Part shown: positions 34,811 through 44,652 of the stretch, in pieces
Numbering within the stretch: position 1 is the stretch's first letter
Layout: each line of letters starts with the position of its first letter
Source of the DNA: Hofstenia miamia
Taxonomy: Eukaryota > Xenacoelomorpha > Acoela
Assembly: GCA_004352715.1 (NCBI GenBank)
Contig: SCFE01000006.1
Coordinates: 95,149-159,148 of the forward strand
Direction: 5' to 3'
DNA: 64,000 bases
Translations under genes and position numbers: made by a program
The notes under the pieces: model-generated
What the model was told of the DNA's origin: nothing
The model's database searches: none
What the model saw: only the letters and a program-made list of their open reading frames with translations

Positions 34811-35990
34811 TCAAAAATTTGTATTATTATCGAAGTTTTCCATTAGATAATGTAATTTTTCAAATTTGTTTCGAATGCATTGAAAATTAATACTAACGTA
34901 TTTAGGACTTTGTTTGTAGTGTAATAATGTGCTTTCTAAATCATTAATTGAAAGGCATCGTGAATTATTATTCATACAAAGTTTTTTTTGCATTTGGTAT
35001 ATTGGGCAGTGTGGACTAAATGCATTATGAACTTGAGAGTTTTTGATGTTTGATCTTAAACAATTAATGCATTTGCGAATGCTCTTAGTATCTTTGTTTG
35101 GACAATTTTTGTAATTGTGATTTTCTGTACAATACATGCAACAAATATCATCACATTTACAAGTCTTTGTAGAATGACCATAGCCTCCAAATGAACTGCA
35201 CATTCTTATGTAGTGATGATCACTTATATAAATGATACTTAAACCATATCGAATTTTGTTGTTTATCATTGTATTTCTTAGTTTAGGTGAAACTTTGATA
35301 ATCTTGTCTTACATCTTTTGAGGTTATTTACGTTTGAAAAAATAAGTTAATTCGGAACTCAGTGCAATCATTTATTTAAATCTAGGAATAGAATAAAGTT
35401 ACAATTAAAATTGAAAATATCCAATGTTCTTCATATATTGGTATATTCGATAACTTAAGCTTAGGCAAAAATTTACTCGATTTTTTTATATCAATGCCTT
35501 TTATTTTTCCCATTTCCTCCATTGTCTTCTCTGCCTTTTCTTCGGATTGGCAAAAAAGAACAATATCATTATTTTTTGATAAATTGCTTGATCAATAGAA
35601 GATATTTCCATTTTTGATGGATTTTTCAATGTTAATCATAACCTTCTTGCATTCCTTTTCATTTAAAGAACCATTCTTATTTTTTAGTGTTTTGTTTGAA
35701 ATTATGAGCTTTGGGGTAATATATTTCTTATCATTTTGAAAGGAGATGATATTAAATTCATTAGAATTTTCCTTATTTGAAGAGTGTCTTTTCTCATCTT
35801 TAAGGCAAGTTAAGAAATTTTGCTTAATCTTTGCAATAAAACCGTTACAGTCTAATTTGTTTTGACTGTAAATATTTAAGACATTTATATAATATTCACG
35901 ATCAGTAAATGAATTTAAGAGATTAGTTATTTTTTATTCTTGATTATTACTGAGCTTAGAAATATTTGAACATAAAGACATCATTCAGAT
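34811..35990 (-). pseudogene. LINE ORF1 with zinc knuckles
   Basis: The N-terminal part (35990 to about 35390) starts MMSLCSNISK and is mostly open: a Lys/Asn-rich stretch, then QSEEKAEKTMEEMGKIKGID with a stop just before. After a frameshift the C-terminal 152 codons (35269-34811) hold CSSFGGYGHSTKTC, CCMYCTENHNYKNC and CINC...HNAFSPHCPIY, which are degenerate CCHC knuckles as in gag-like ORF1 proteins. The first knuckle has lost its second Cys. The same frame continues into SINFQCIRNKFEKLHYLMEN, which resembles the beginning of the endonuclease ORF, so the boundary between ORF1 and ORF2 is blurred by decay. Confidence 0.75.
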
Positions 35991-36005
35991 GTATTCAAAT
36001 TTTAC

Positions 36006-37044
36006 TATAGAAATTCAAAGACTTAAAAAGTTAACAACTTACGTGTGAACTTCGCAGTCATTGGGACTGTCGTCCCAGTATAAGTACTGCAACACGTTGT
36101 TTACTTTCAAGAATTGTCTAAAAGTTCTATAGACATATTTTAGCCTAACTCCTAGATTGTTTTGATTTTCATAAAAATATTTACAATTTTACCATTGATA
36201 GCTTCATCATATACTGAACATCCAATACCTCCTTTTTCGCGTGGATTTCATATAATTTCGAAAAATAAAAAATAGTTTCACATGGAGATAGTCAGGGCAC
36301 ATATTTTAATATATAACTCTAGGCCATATCGTCAAAAATATTTCCGAAAAGCATCAGTTGAGTAGAAATTCGAAAGTTGTAATAAACTAAGGTGCTAATA
36401 TCTCAAAGGGAATTGTAATTATAAATATAATAATAACATTGTAGTATAGAACTAAAGGAGCGCTAAAGAATGGTGAAAAAAGCTAAGGAATTGAATAAGA
36501 TTTGGCAGAGTACTGGCTGTCTAATTATGTAAAGTCGAAAGCTATAATATATCAAAGAGAAGAGAAATGCAAAGAAGAAAGCTATAATGTATAGAGATAA
36601 AGACATCAAAATATAGTATTTTTAGACAGATGCCAAACTAATATTATACAGAGTGTCATTTAAATATTGAAAAATACTATTTTGTATCGGATCTTTATTA
36701 ATAAATATAAATTTATATAGTAAAACCCAAATTGGTGCACAAGAGGCATTGATTCACTATTTTTAGACGGACAAGTTTATTTTTTAAGTTCCTCATTTCT
36801 TTTAACAGAAGTGTTATAGGCCTACATGTAGACTCCATGATTTTATTATTCAACTTTCAGTAAATTTTGATGTATTCAATCTTCATTTTTGCAAATCTGG
36901 AGTGATACAAATTATAAGAACCCTAATTACTTGAAATATACATGTATTTATATCCTGTTTGCCTAAAAGCCTATAACTGCTATGAAAGAGCATTGTGATA
37001 CAAGATTCACACAAATAATGCACTTTCTTTTGTTTCAGGTTTGC
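36006..37044. other. Non-coding stretch, no gene seen
   Basis: The segment just past the LINE 5' end shows no further LINE coding sequence. The minus-strand frame at 36883-37107 is a shadow of the plus-strand pseudogene that starts near 37045. Confidence 0.5.
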
Positions 37045-38684
37045 GATGGTGGATGCAGCTGTTACACAAAGCTCATTATCTGTATGGTTGGTTGGTAAGC
37101 CATCCACAAAGTACTTGGGTCAGGATTTCCAATCAAAGGAACAGTTCTGCGCAATTTTCTTTAATATCATGTAGAGTGCAGTAGTGATATATAGTCAAGT
37201 GCTAGACTGACAACTGAAAGTGTCATTTCATTTTAGCAGAAGGCTCAAATTCCTATACAACGACAATACAAATGCCAGGAAAAAGTGCTTAAGCTCTATT
37301 CGCAATACCAAAAACTGAAAAAGAGTTATCTAACACCACAAGAGTCATACAGGATAAAAGAAGCATGCTTTGTTGCAAATCTGGATGATCTTTTTGACAT
37401 TGTGACACAAAATGCACTGTCAAGCATGAATAACAAGGAAGACAAGATGTTTTTGGTAATACAGTGTAAAGACCCAAGGAGCTGTTCCTTGGGTGTTACA
37501 GATAAAAACCTTCGAGCACTTGAACTGCGTCCATGATGGAGGAAGAAAGAAAAGAGAAGGCAATGGAGTATTCGAGGAATATTGCTTCAACAAAATCTTC
37601 TGTGACAATCACAGCAGAAGATAAGGAATCCAGAGATAATAACTCATTTCAAGAAATATCAGATGATGATTATCAGGCATAATGTACGTCCACAATGCAG
37701 CCATCAAAGTGGAGAAAGAAGAAATATGAAAAGTTGATTTTGCCGGAGGTATCTGCAGCACTTGATCAAGTGAAGGTTACTGACCACGGTGCAACTTATA
37801 TTGCTGCCTCGATTGCTCCGTTCCTCAGTGATAATCTGGACGATGTATCTGTGTCACGAACTACAATCAGATGTGTACAAAAAATCAATATGTGATGATT
37901 AGCCACGTGAGGGTTACCGTAAACTGATGCAGCTGGAACTAGTCTTTGTACGGTGGAACGGATTCACAGCTTCCAGTTTGCATTTTCCAGGCCCCAGGAG
38001 CGCTTCATAATTCTCGATGGATGGAAAAAACTATCTATTCATTGAAAATGATACTCTTCCGAAATCAATTCAAAATGACAACAGAGGAAGTGAAAGGCCT
38101 CATGTCCGTTTCACTCTTTACCGCAGTTATCTATGCGATGTTCTGGCATAGAGCATCTCTTGCAGAGCAAGCACCACTAAATGACAAAATGATGCTTTCA
38201 CACCTGCAGGAATACCCAGACGGTTTTTTCTGAGCATCTCATTGTGTTATCCCTTTTCGATGATAGACTGCCCTCCGAGGTGAAAGTGAGAATGTTTCAT
38301 AATTTCAAAGGAAAGCCAAAAGAAAAGTTCCATTGACGTCTCGATCGAAAATGGTTTGACTTCTCAATAGAACTGGATGAATTTGTAACTGAACAGTCGT
38401 TGAAATTCTTCAACCTGCTGATGGTAAATGGAGAAAAAGAAATAATGAGTATTGTCACAAAGGATCCTGAGCACTGGACAGAAGATGCTATGTATGTGAA
38501 GTTCAGAGATGCTGTGCAACGTCTAAAGGTGATGAATGACAGTGCTGAAAGGGGCGTCGTGCTGATTGAAGCATACAACTGTAGCCTAACACGTGATAAA
38601 GATCAGCTGCAGTACCTACTGCAGACTGTGGCAGCAACTCGAAAGTCAATCCCTAAGCCTTTGAAGGCTGCCCTGCGAAAATGA
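37045..38684 (+). pseudogene. Broken copy of a repetitive invertebrate protein family, function unknown
   Basis: Segments in order: VDAAVTQSSLSVWLVGKPST (37045 on), VLKLYSQYQKLKKS, NLDDLFDIVTQNAL, EDKMFLVIQCKD (37285-37536), PEVSAALDQVKVTDHGATYI and VSRTTIRCVQ (37695-37895), LFTAVIYAMFWHRASLAEQA (about 38100), LFDDRLPSEVKVRMF, and LKVMNDSAERGVVLIEAYNC, LTRDKDQLQYLLQTV (38400-38684). From memory, this order, with LDDLFDIAH, the SRTSIRR motif and VNDxAERGVxLI near the end, is a protein family found in many copies in insect, spider and cnidarian genomes. I know of no assigned function; copy number suggests a mobile-element origin. Stops or frameshifts near 37536, 37681, 37895, 38233 and 38336 disable it, and part of the middle seems to be missing. 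Confidence 0.65.
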
Positions 38685-40038
38685 TTGGACTTAGGGAAGC
38701 AGAATACTGTTTCTGAACAATATGTTATAAGTTTGATTTTTTGGTGTTATAAAACAATAACACAGCTTTAATATGCAATATTTTTTTTTTAAAAATCGTT
38801 ATTTTTGTACTTTTCAATAAAAATCAGTCAATTTGAGGAACCTCTAAATATAATTATTTTTCGTTGAAACTTGTGTCCTGAGTTTGTTTTGGGAATAGAA
38901 ATAGGAGTAACACCAGGGAGAAATAAAATTTGAACATGTGACATTTTGGACAACCCTACTGTACATATACATTCACATATACATGAATATTCAATAACAT
39001 TATGTAATTTTAAGATATTGTTTAAACATCATGAAGCGAATATGGGAGAAAACTTGTCAATAAACTATTTAAAAACCTTTAGTGAATATAAAAATACTTA
39101 TTTAAATTATTCACATTTTGAAATTTGACCCAGCCTGCTTATGCATCGATTAAAAACACAAATCTTAAATTGGAAAATAGAAATGGAAGATAAAACTATT
39201 ATTGCTGCGACATCAATAGCAGCAAGATATCTGGACAAGATATCCCTTGACTGTCTTAATGGAGTTACTGAAGTATATAATGATAAACACCAATTTGCAT
39301 ATTACTGCAATTGTAAAGGATTGTCGCTGATCTTACCTTACCAATTAAATAGCTAAATCTTTGAACCAAAAACGTATTCTGAATATGTTTAGAAATGAAA
39401 GTTGGAATGAATCAAGAGATCCATACCCATGGATAACAACCTAAGCCATACGGTTATGCAATGCAAGAAGTCAAAACCACTGCCGAATAATAGCACAGTG
39501 AACATCCCTCTAGGGATGTCATTCGTTAGGGACATTTTTACATTCCATCAGCTGCTGAGATTAACATTAACTATTACCAAGGGGTTCATGATACAATGAT
39601 AAATCGTCTACTCGTAACTAAGAACGTCTGCGTAATCAGTGCATCTATTCGACAGTGATATACATATATATATATANNNNNNNNNNNNNNNNNNNNNNNN
39701 NNNNNNNNNNNNNNNNNNNNNNNNNNNNNNNNNNNNNNNNNNNNNNNNNNNNNNNNNNNNNNNNNNNNNNNNNNNNNNNNNNNNNNNNNNNNNNNNNNNN
39801 NNNNNNNNNNNNNNNNNNNNNNNNNNNNNNNNNNNNNNNNNNNNNNNNNNNNNNNNNNNNNNNNNNNNNNNNNNNNNNNNNNNNNNNNNNNNNNNNNNNN
39901 NNNNNNNNNNNNNNNNNNNNNNNNNNNNNNNNNNNNNNNNNNNNNNNNNNNNNNNNNNNNNNNNNNNNNNNNNNNNNNNNNNNNNNNNNNNNNNNNNNNN
40001 NNNNNNNNNNNNNNNNNNNNNNNNNNNNNNNNNNNNNN

Positions 40039-40069
<31 letters not shown>
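38685..40069. other. Non-coding stretch with gap
   Basis: A 71-codon plus frame (39141-39356) is less AT-rich than usual but not recognised. The N gap 39677-40038 is flanked on both sides by (TA)n. No other feature is supported. Confidence 0.4.
39677..40038. other. Assembly gap (362 N) inside (TA)n
   Basis: TA repeats lie at 39659-39676 and 40039-40068. The left end of the following Tc1-like element may lie in or next to this gap. Confidence 0.97.
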
Positions 40070-40072
<3 letters not shown>

Positions 40073-41596
40073 TGTATAAAATAGTGGTTGCGGTCGAAAT
40101 TATGATTGAAATTAAACGAAATTTTTAGTAGAGTTGTATTAAAATGCATAGATAGAGCGCATGTTGTTACAAATTGGTTACTTAAACATTTCAGGGGATA
40201 TACAGAAAAATGAAATTTATACTACATTCAAAATTATGTACACCCGTTGATAAAAAGTAATAATTAGCACTTCTTCATTTAATTATTTAGTCTTCTGATC
40301 ATTTGTGCTACCTGTTGTTTACTTTGGCATTACATCCGGTCAAATCACTGCTTGCATGTTTCCTAAAGCGAAGGCGTTGTGTTGTAAGGAGCTATCATTA
40401 TTAGAGAAATGGCGCCAAAAGGTAAAGTTATTACAGGATTTGAAAATGATTGTCGTTATATTGCATAGCAGCGGTCTAGGATATAAAAAAATAAGTGAAA
40501 GTCTTCAGATTAGCGCAAATACAGTGGCAAAAGTGGTTCAGAAGTTTAAGAAGACTGATGCTGTAAAGGCTAGTCGTCGCTCAGGTCGTCCTTCCCTCTT
40601 GACTGCCCGGGATAGTCGTCACATTGAGAAATGCGTGAAAAAGGATAGATGTTGAAGTGCTTCATCGTTTGCAGACGAAGTGTTTTCTGCAACTGGTAAG
40701 ACTATATCTGCCCAAACAATTCATCGAAGCCTAAACAAAAATGGCCTACGTGGACAGGTTCCTCGGAAGAAATCGCTTCTGAGTTACAGACACAAATCCA
40801 ATCGCAGTTTGTTTGCCAACACCCACCTAAAAAAGAAACCTACCTTTTGGAAGAATATACTTTGGACAGATGAGATAAAAATCAACCTGTTTGGGTCAGA
40901 TGGCGTTCACCGAGCTTGGCGTCGACCAGGAGAAGCCTATCATGAGCATTATACCAAGTCGACTGTGAAGCACGAAGTTGTAAGTATCATGATATGGGGA
41001 TGTATGAGTAGTGGAGGTGTTGGACAATTAGAATTTATGGAAGGGAAGATGGATTCAAAGAATTACTGCAATATGTTAAAGAATAGGATGCTGCCGAGTC
41101 TCAAAAGCGTGGGCTTACTTCAACACGATAAAGACCCCAAACACATCTAAGTTTACCACCAAATACCTTTCAAAAAGGAAAGTAAACGTATGTCGCCGGA
41201 TTTGAACTTTAAAGAGGAAAGTAGAGAAGAAGAAACCGCGTAATAAAGCCCAGTTGAAAAGAGTCGATCTCATCAACAACATGTGCCAATTTAGTTGATT
41301 CTAAGCCATCAAAACTTGCTGCAGTCATCGAAAACAAGGGTTCACACACCAGATATTGAATATGAATACACTTTTGTTGTTGTTTTCAAACGTGTCAATA
41401 ACTTTGGAACGTGTATTATTTACACTTTCTCTCATAAATGTTATAATTTTCATGTCAGGCTACTGTAATTACATGAACAGTTTTTATATGTATTATAATA
41501 TATTTTGTTCAAATTTCGTTTAATTTCATTCAATATAACGAACGCAATCAGTATTTTAGAGAAAAAGCTTAGGGTTGTACAAAGTTTTGTGACATA

Positions 41597-41600
<4 letters not shown>
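40070..41600 (+). mobile_element. Tc1-like DNA transposon
   Basis: The right end reads TTTGTGACATACTGTA and then runs into (TA)n; the reverse TACAGTATGTCACAAA is a typical Tc1-like terminus with TA target. An inner inverted repeat is clear: TTGAAATTAAACGAAATTT near 40107-40125 on the left pairs with AAATTTCGTTTAATTTCATT near 41512-41531 on the right. The extreme left terminus is diverged or lost beside the N gap. Between the ends lies a Tc1-type transposase pseudogene. Confidence 0.75.
40409..41359 (+). pseudogene. Tc1-like transposase, disabled
   Basis: It starts MAPKGKV and after a frameshift continues with a helix-turn-helix region (ILHSSGLGYKKISESLQIS, SANTVAKVVQKFK), the GRPS linker (RSGRPSLLTARDSRHIEK), and a second HTH (TISAQTIHRSLNKNGLRG). 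The catalytic core follows: ILWTDEIKINLFG with the first Asp, HEVVSIMIWGCMSSGG, and LLQHDKDPKHI with the second Asp. The third catalytic region should read SPDLNPIExLW, but here MSPDLN is followed by FKEESREEE, so the Glu block is lost. The C-terminus LAAVIENKGSHTRY is still recognisable. An in-frame TGA at about 40653 and frameshifts near 40430 and 41150 complete the inactivation. It was close to 340 residues, the normal Tc1 length. Confidence 0.88.

Positions 41601-41636
<36 letters not shown>
41599..41636. repeat. (TA)n at Tc1 right boundary
   Basis: About 38 bp of TA repeats directly abut the Tc1-like right terminus, consistent with insertion at a TA target within a TA tract. Confidence 0.95.
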
Positions 41637-41638
<2 letters not shown>

Positions 41639-41658
41639 TTTTCATTCTGTAGTTGGGT

Positions 41659-41734
41659 AACATAAGGGGTGCACAATGGGAATCGGCGGCGCATTTTCAT
41701 TGTACAAAATGGGAATTCCATTCTGTACCCCATT
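41659..41734. repeat. Small inverted repeat
   Basis: GGGGTGCACAATGGGAAT (from about 41667) pairs with ATTCCATTCTGTACCCC (ending about 41733), with two or three mismatches. It may be a small MITE or a transposon end. No target duplication was recognised. Confidence 0.45.
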
Positions 41735-42904
41735 TTCAAATTTTTCAACATAGATGTCTTAATTTTGAATGGTTCATTACTACATTAAGCATAAATCTAT
41801 ATGATATGGAGAGAAAACACTAGAGTCAATTTCAGGTGTTTTTGTTAAAAAAACCATGGAATGCTGAGGGATTTAAAAGCCCCAAATGGGAACTATATAA
41901 AGTGAGAAAGAGGAAGAAGGCTATTTCAAAGACTGTTGAAAATTTTTTGTAATAGCAAGACTATCTGATCTTCTCGAAAGTGTGAGACTATTGTGCACAG
42001 CCTCTCGACAAAGTTGATCACTGAGACAAATATAAGTGGCACAACCTCTCACCCTCGCAACGCAAATAACTTAGCAATTTGATCGCGATTCTACTGTCAG
42101 TATGTCTGTTTCGACTGTTCATTGACGATTGAGAAAAGATTTTGGACTGTCAGCACCTCGGCCTGCAAAGAAACTTTGCCTAACATCAGAAAAGTATTAT
42201 TTTTGCACACAAATACCAACACTGGACAGCATGTCAGTGATCAAAAGTTCTGTATAGTGAAGAATCTTAATTTGTTGCAGTTTTCAATGTGTCGTCAAAA
42301 AAGAGTTTTGAGCAACGTTATACGAATCAAGCAGTCAAGCACCCACCAAAACAAATTATCTGGGGTTGATTCTCAATGAGGAGCATATGTGGACTGCTCT
42401 TTCCGGACTTTTTCAAGGGAAATTTCAAGTTTTGTTGAAAAAGTTAACAGTCCTCTGAAAAAGTAAACACTAAAATTTTCTGTTAAAGATACCGCCAGGG
42501 TTGACCCGGGTTGGCCTTCAGGACCCTTCATAATACACACTGGCAAAATATCTTGGTCATATCAATTATATAACCTGAGATATAAAGTCCGTCCATCTTT
42601 GAAGGTCTGGTTCTCACAAATTTTAAGAGTGATCCCCTCTTTTTATTACATATTCATGTAGATTAAGACTAGAACTTTCGAATGGTATATGTTTCAAGTC
42701 CATAGGACCAATATTTGGTCCCTTAGCGGAGTGCAAAAATTTTAAAAAAATTTTTATAAAACAAAAAAAATCATCCTAAGTCCAAAAGTTTTTATTTATT
42801 TCATTAAAATGGTTTTGAAGCTATTTCCAGTAAACATAGAGTCACATAAAAATGGAATAAATCACATTTTCCATTTTTGTTATTAATATTTTAGTTTCAA
42901 AAAC

Positions 42905-43300
42905 TTCAAATATTTTGTGGAATCCACAAAAATATTTTACAAGTGAAACAGCAAATTCCAGCATTTTGTGGAATCCACAAAAATAGACAATCGAAATATA
43001 ATTCTATTCTGAATTTTTGTGGAATCCACAAAAATATATTACAAGTGAAACAGTAAATTATAGCATTTTGTGGAATGAATCAAAATAGACAATCGAAATA
43101 AAATTCTCTTCCGAAGTTTTGTGGAATCCACAAAAATATATTACAAGTGAAACAGTAAATTATAGCATTTTGTGGAATCCACAAAAATAGACAATCGAAA
43201 TAAAATTCNATTTTATTTCGATTGTCTATTTTTGTGGATTCCACAAAATGCTGAAATTTGCTGTTTCATTTGTAAAATATTTTTGTGGATTCCACAAAAT
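42905..43300. repeat. Tandem array of a 19-bp near-palindrome
   Basis: TTTTGTGGAATCCACAAAA or its reverse occurs about eight times, near 42913, 42966, 43015, 43066 (one arm altered), 43119, 43172, 43230 and 43281. The spacing is 49 to 58 bp. Two spacer types alternate, giving a higher-order unit of about 105 bp: one contains ACAAGTGAAACAG and the other AGACAATCGAAAT. The last two copies are on the inverted arm. Confidence 0.85.
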
Positions 43301-43659
43301 ATTTGAAATTTTTTGAAACTAAAATATTAATACTAAAAATGGAAAATGTGATTTATTCCATTTTTATGTGACTCTATGTTAGTAGTTTTAAATAATAAAG
43401 TAAAACTTGAAAAATAATTTTAAAAAAATTTTTTATGACTCGAGTTTACCATGTTTAGACCTTCATATCTCAAAAATTTCTACATTTGACCACCCTTTTT
43501 ATATGATATTCTTGTAGATCAAGACTAGAGCTTTCGAATGGTATATAGCATTTGGGTATTGCACCAATATTGGGCCCAAACCCTTGACTTAGGAAAAAGT
43601 CAACATCAAGTTTGAAAAAATCAACGGGGACCAAATTGAAAAAGTCAACAGGGACAGAG

Positions 43660-43685
43660 CCCTAACCTTAACCCTAACCCTAACT
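43660..43685 (+). repeat. Interstitial telomere-like CCCTAA array
   Basis: Four units run in a row, CCCTAA, CCTTAA, CCCTAA, CCCTAA, followed by CT. This matches the TTAGGG telomere repeat of most animals. It sits exactly at the right edge of the insert in the Tc1-like pseudogene. Confidence 0.85.
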
Positions 43686-44399
43686 ATGTATTAAGCTCAT
43701 TGATACTATTTTTTGCAAGATGGCGCTCCATGCTACTAAACTAAGAGGGTTAAGGAGTGGGTTCACAATGATTTTATCTGTCTCATTCACTGGCCTGAGA
43801 ATAGCTCAGGCCTTAGTCCTATAGAAAATTTATGGTGTAAAATGAAGAGGCCAAGATGCAACCTACAAACATTATTCAGCTACAATACACAATCTGAAAC
43901 ACCAGAATACTCTCAAGCATAGGTGTACACCGTGTAAACAACCTAAATTCAGTGCTCTCTGCACTAGAACGAAGAACAAACTCTCATAGTTTGTTTTTGG
44001 AAGGCATCAATAATACTTCTTTCATGGTTTCCTATCATTGCGCTAGGAATTTTTTATCATTTAAATTTGATTTTTGATATTTATGAATAGCCGTCGAGTT
44101 GGAACCAAATCCAAGCCGTAGCATTTTAAGCCCATTTTGTTCTTGTTAAATTAATTCCCTAGTTTTCGGTTTTTTAGACCAAATTTCAAAAACTATAAAT
44201 CTAGATTTTTTTCAAAACATTCCTTATATATTATATTGAAATATCTGAATCTGGGCTAAATTGGTTGTACTGCTTCAAAAGAGTCAAAGCAAATTTATTG
44301 CTCAATGTAGTAAGTTATTTTCAATTTTCGGTCCATTTTTTCTATACATATCAAGCTCGGCCATAAGTGTAAATCGGTCGGAAAACTTTCAAAAAATGC

Positions 44400-44406
<7 letters not shown>

Positions 44407-44452
<46 letters not shown>

Positions 44453-44618
44453 CGGTGTAATCGAGAGGGTGCTAAGGGGGCTCAGCTCACCTTGTTAAAT
44501 TAGATTCGAGTTTTGGATTTTATATGTTGAGAATATAAATAATGGTCAAAATATATCATAAAAATACAAAACTCAAAGATAAGAGCCCCCTTGTTAATTA
44601 TTTAGGAGTACAGTCCTG

Positions 44619-44642
<24 letters not shown>
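44407..44642. repeat. (TA)n tract split by a MITE
   Basis: TA repeats occupy about 44409-44449 and 44619-44642. They appear to be one microsatellite interrupted by the 169-bp element at 44450-44618. Confidence 0.85.
44450..44618. mobile_element. 169-bp hAT-type MITE in (TA)n
   Basis: The left end CAGCGGTGTAATC (44450) and the right end, reverse CAGGACTGTACTC (44618), are imperfect inverted repeats. AAGGGGGCTC and its inverse GAGCCCCCTT recur subterminally (44473-44482 and 44582-44591). Both flanks are TATATATA, so an 8-bp duplication is compatible but not informative. Confidence 0.65.

Positions 44643-44652
<10 letters not shown>

Larger units (their letters stand above)
31725..36005 (-). 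mobile_element. I/Jockey-type non-LTR retrotransposon, degraded
   Basis: Read on the minus strand, a nearly full-length LINE is present. It has ORF1 with zinc knuckles (35990-34811), APE-type endonuclease (about 34895-33960), reverse transcriptase (about 33300-32680) and a C-terminal region (about 32290-31760). It ends at a (TAAA)n-like tail (plus strand TTTATTTATTTATTTA, about 31725-31743). ORF1 with several CCHC knuckles followed by an ORF2 with N-terminal APE endonuclease is the I/Jockey group layout. Stops and frameshifts are frequent. A tandem 41-bp duplication (32354-32435) and the duplication across the N gap at 34391 lie inside. Confidence 0.8.
42420..43685. mobile_element. Palindromic repeat-rich insert in the Tc1-like gene
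   Basis: The insert replaces the central part of the transposase. Two direct repeats (about 42637-42688 and 43494-43545, sharing CTTTCGAATGGTATAT) flank an inverted repeat whose arms, 42833-43003 and 43210-43380, are about 171 bp each. AAAAAGTCAAC-type motifs recur near the right edge and in mixed orientation near the left edge, and the right edge carries a CCCTAA array. No coding sequence is present. No family is recognised; a foldback-type or satellite-carrying element is possible. A single N at 43209 lies at the start of the right arm. Confidence 0.6.
41850..44060 (+). pseudogene. Second Tc1-like transposase, split by an insertion
   Basis: The left part has VSVSTVH, a stop, then RLRKDFGLSAPRPAKK (about 42100-42170), KVLYSEES with the first catalytic region, FEQRYTNQAVKHPPKQIIWG and GICGLLF-like sequence to about 42410. 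The right part resumes at about 43705 with FLQDGAPCY (second Asp), VKEWVHNDFICLIHWPENSS and LSPIENLWCKMKR (third acidic residue, Glu), to about 43860. Together they follow the Tc1 order. Several stops and frame changes show it was already decaying. The 42420-43685 DNA between the halves is unrelated to transposase. Terminal inverted repeats were not located. Confidence 0.75.

Noticed and set aside
36883-37107. 74-codon minus frame
   Set aside because: It is the antisense shadow of the N-terminal part of the plus-strand pseudogene starting near 37045.
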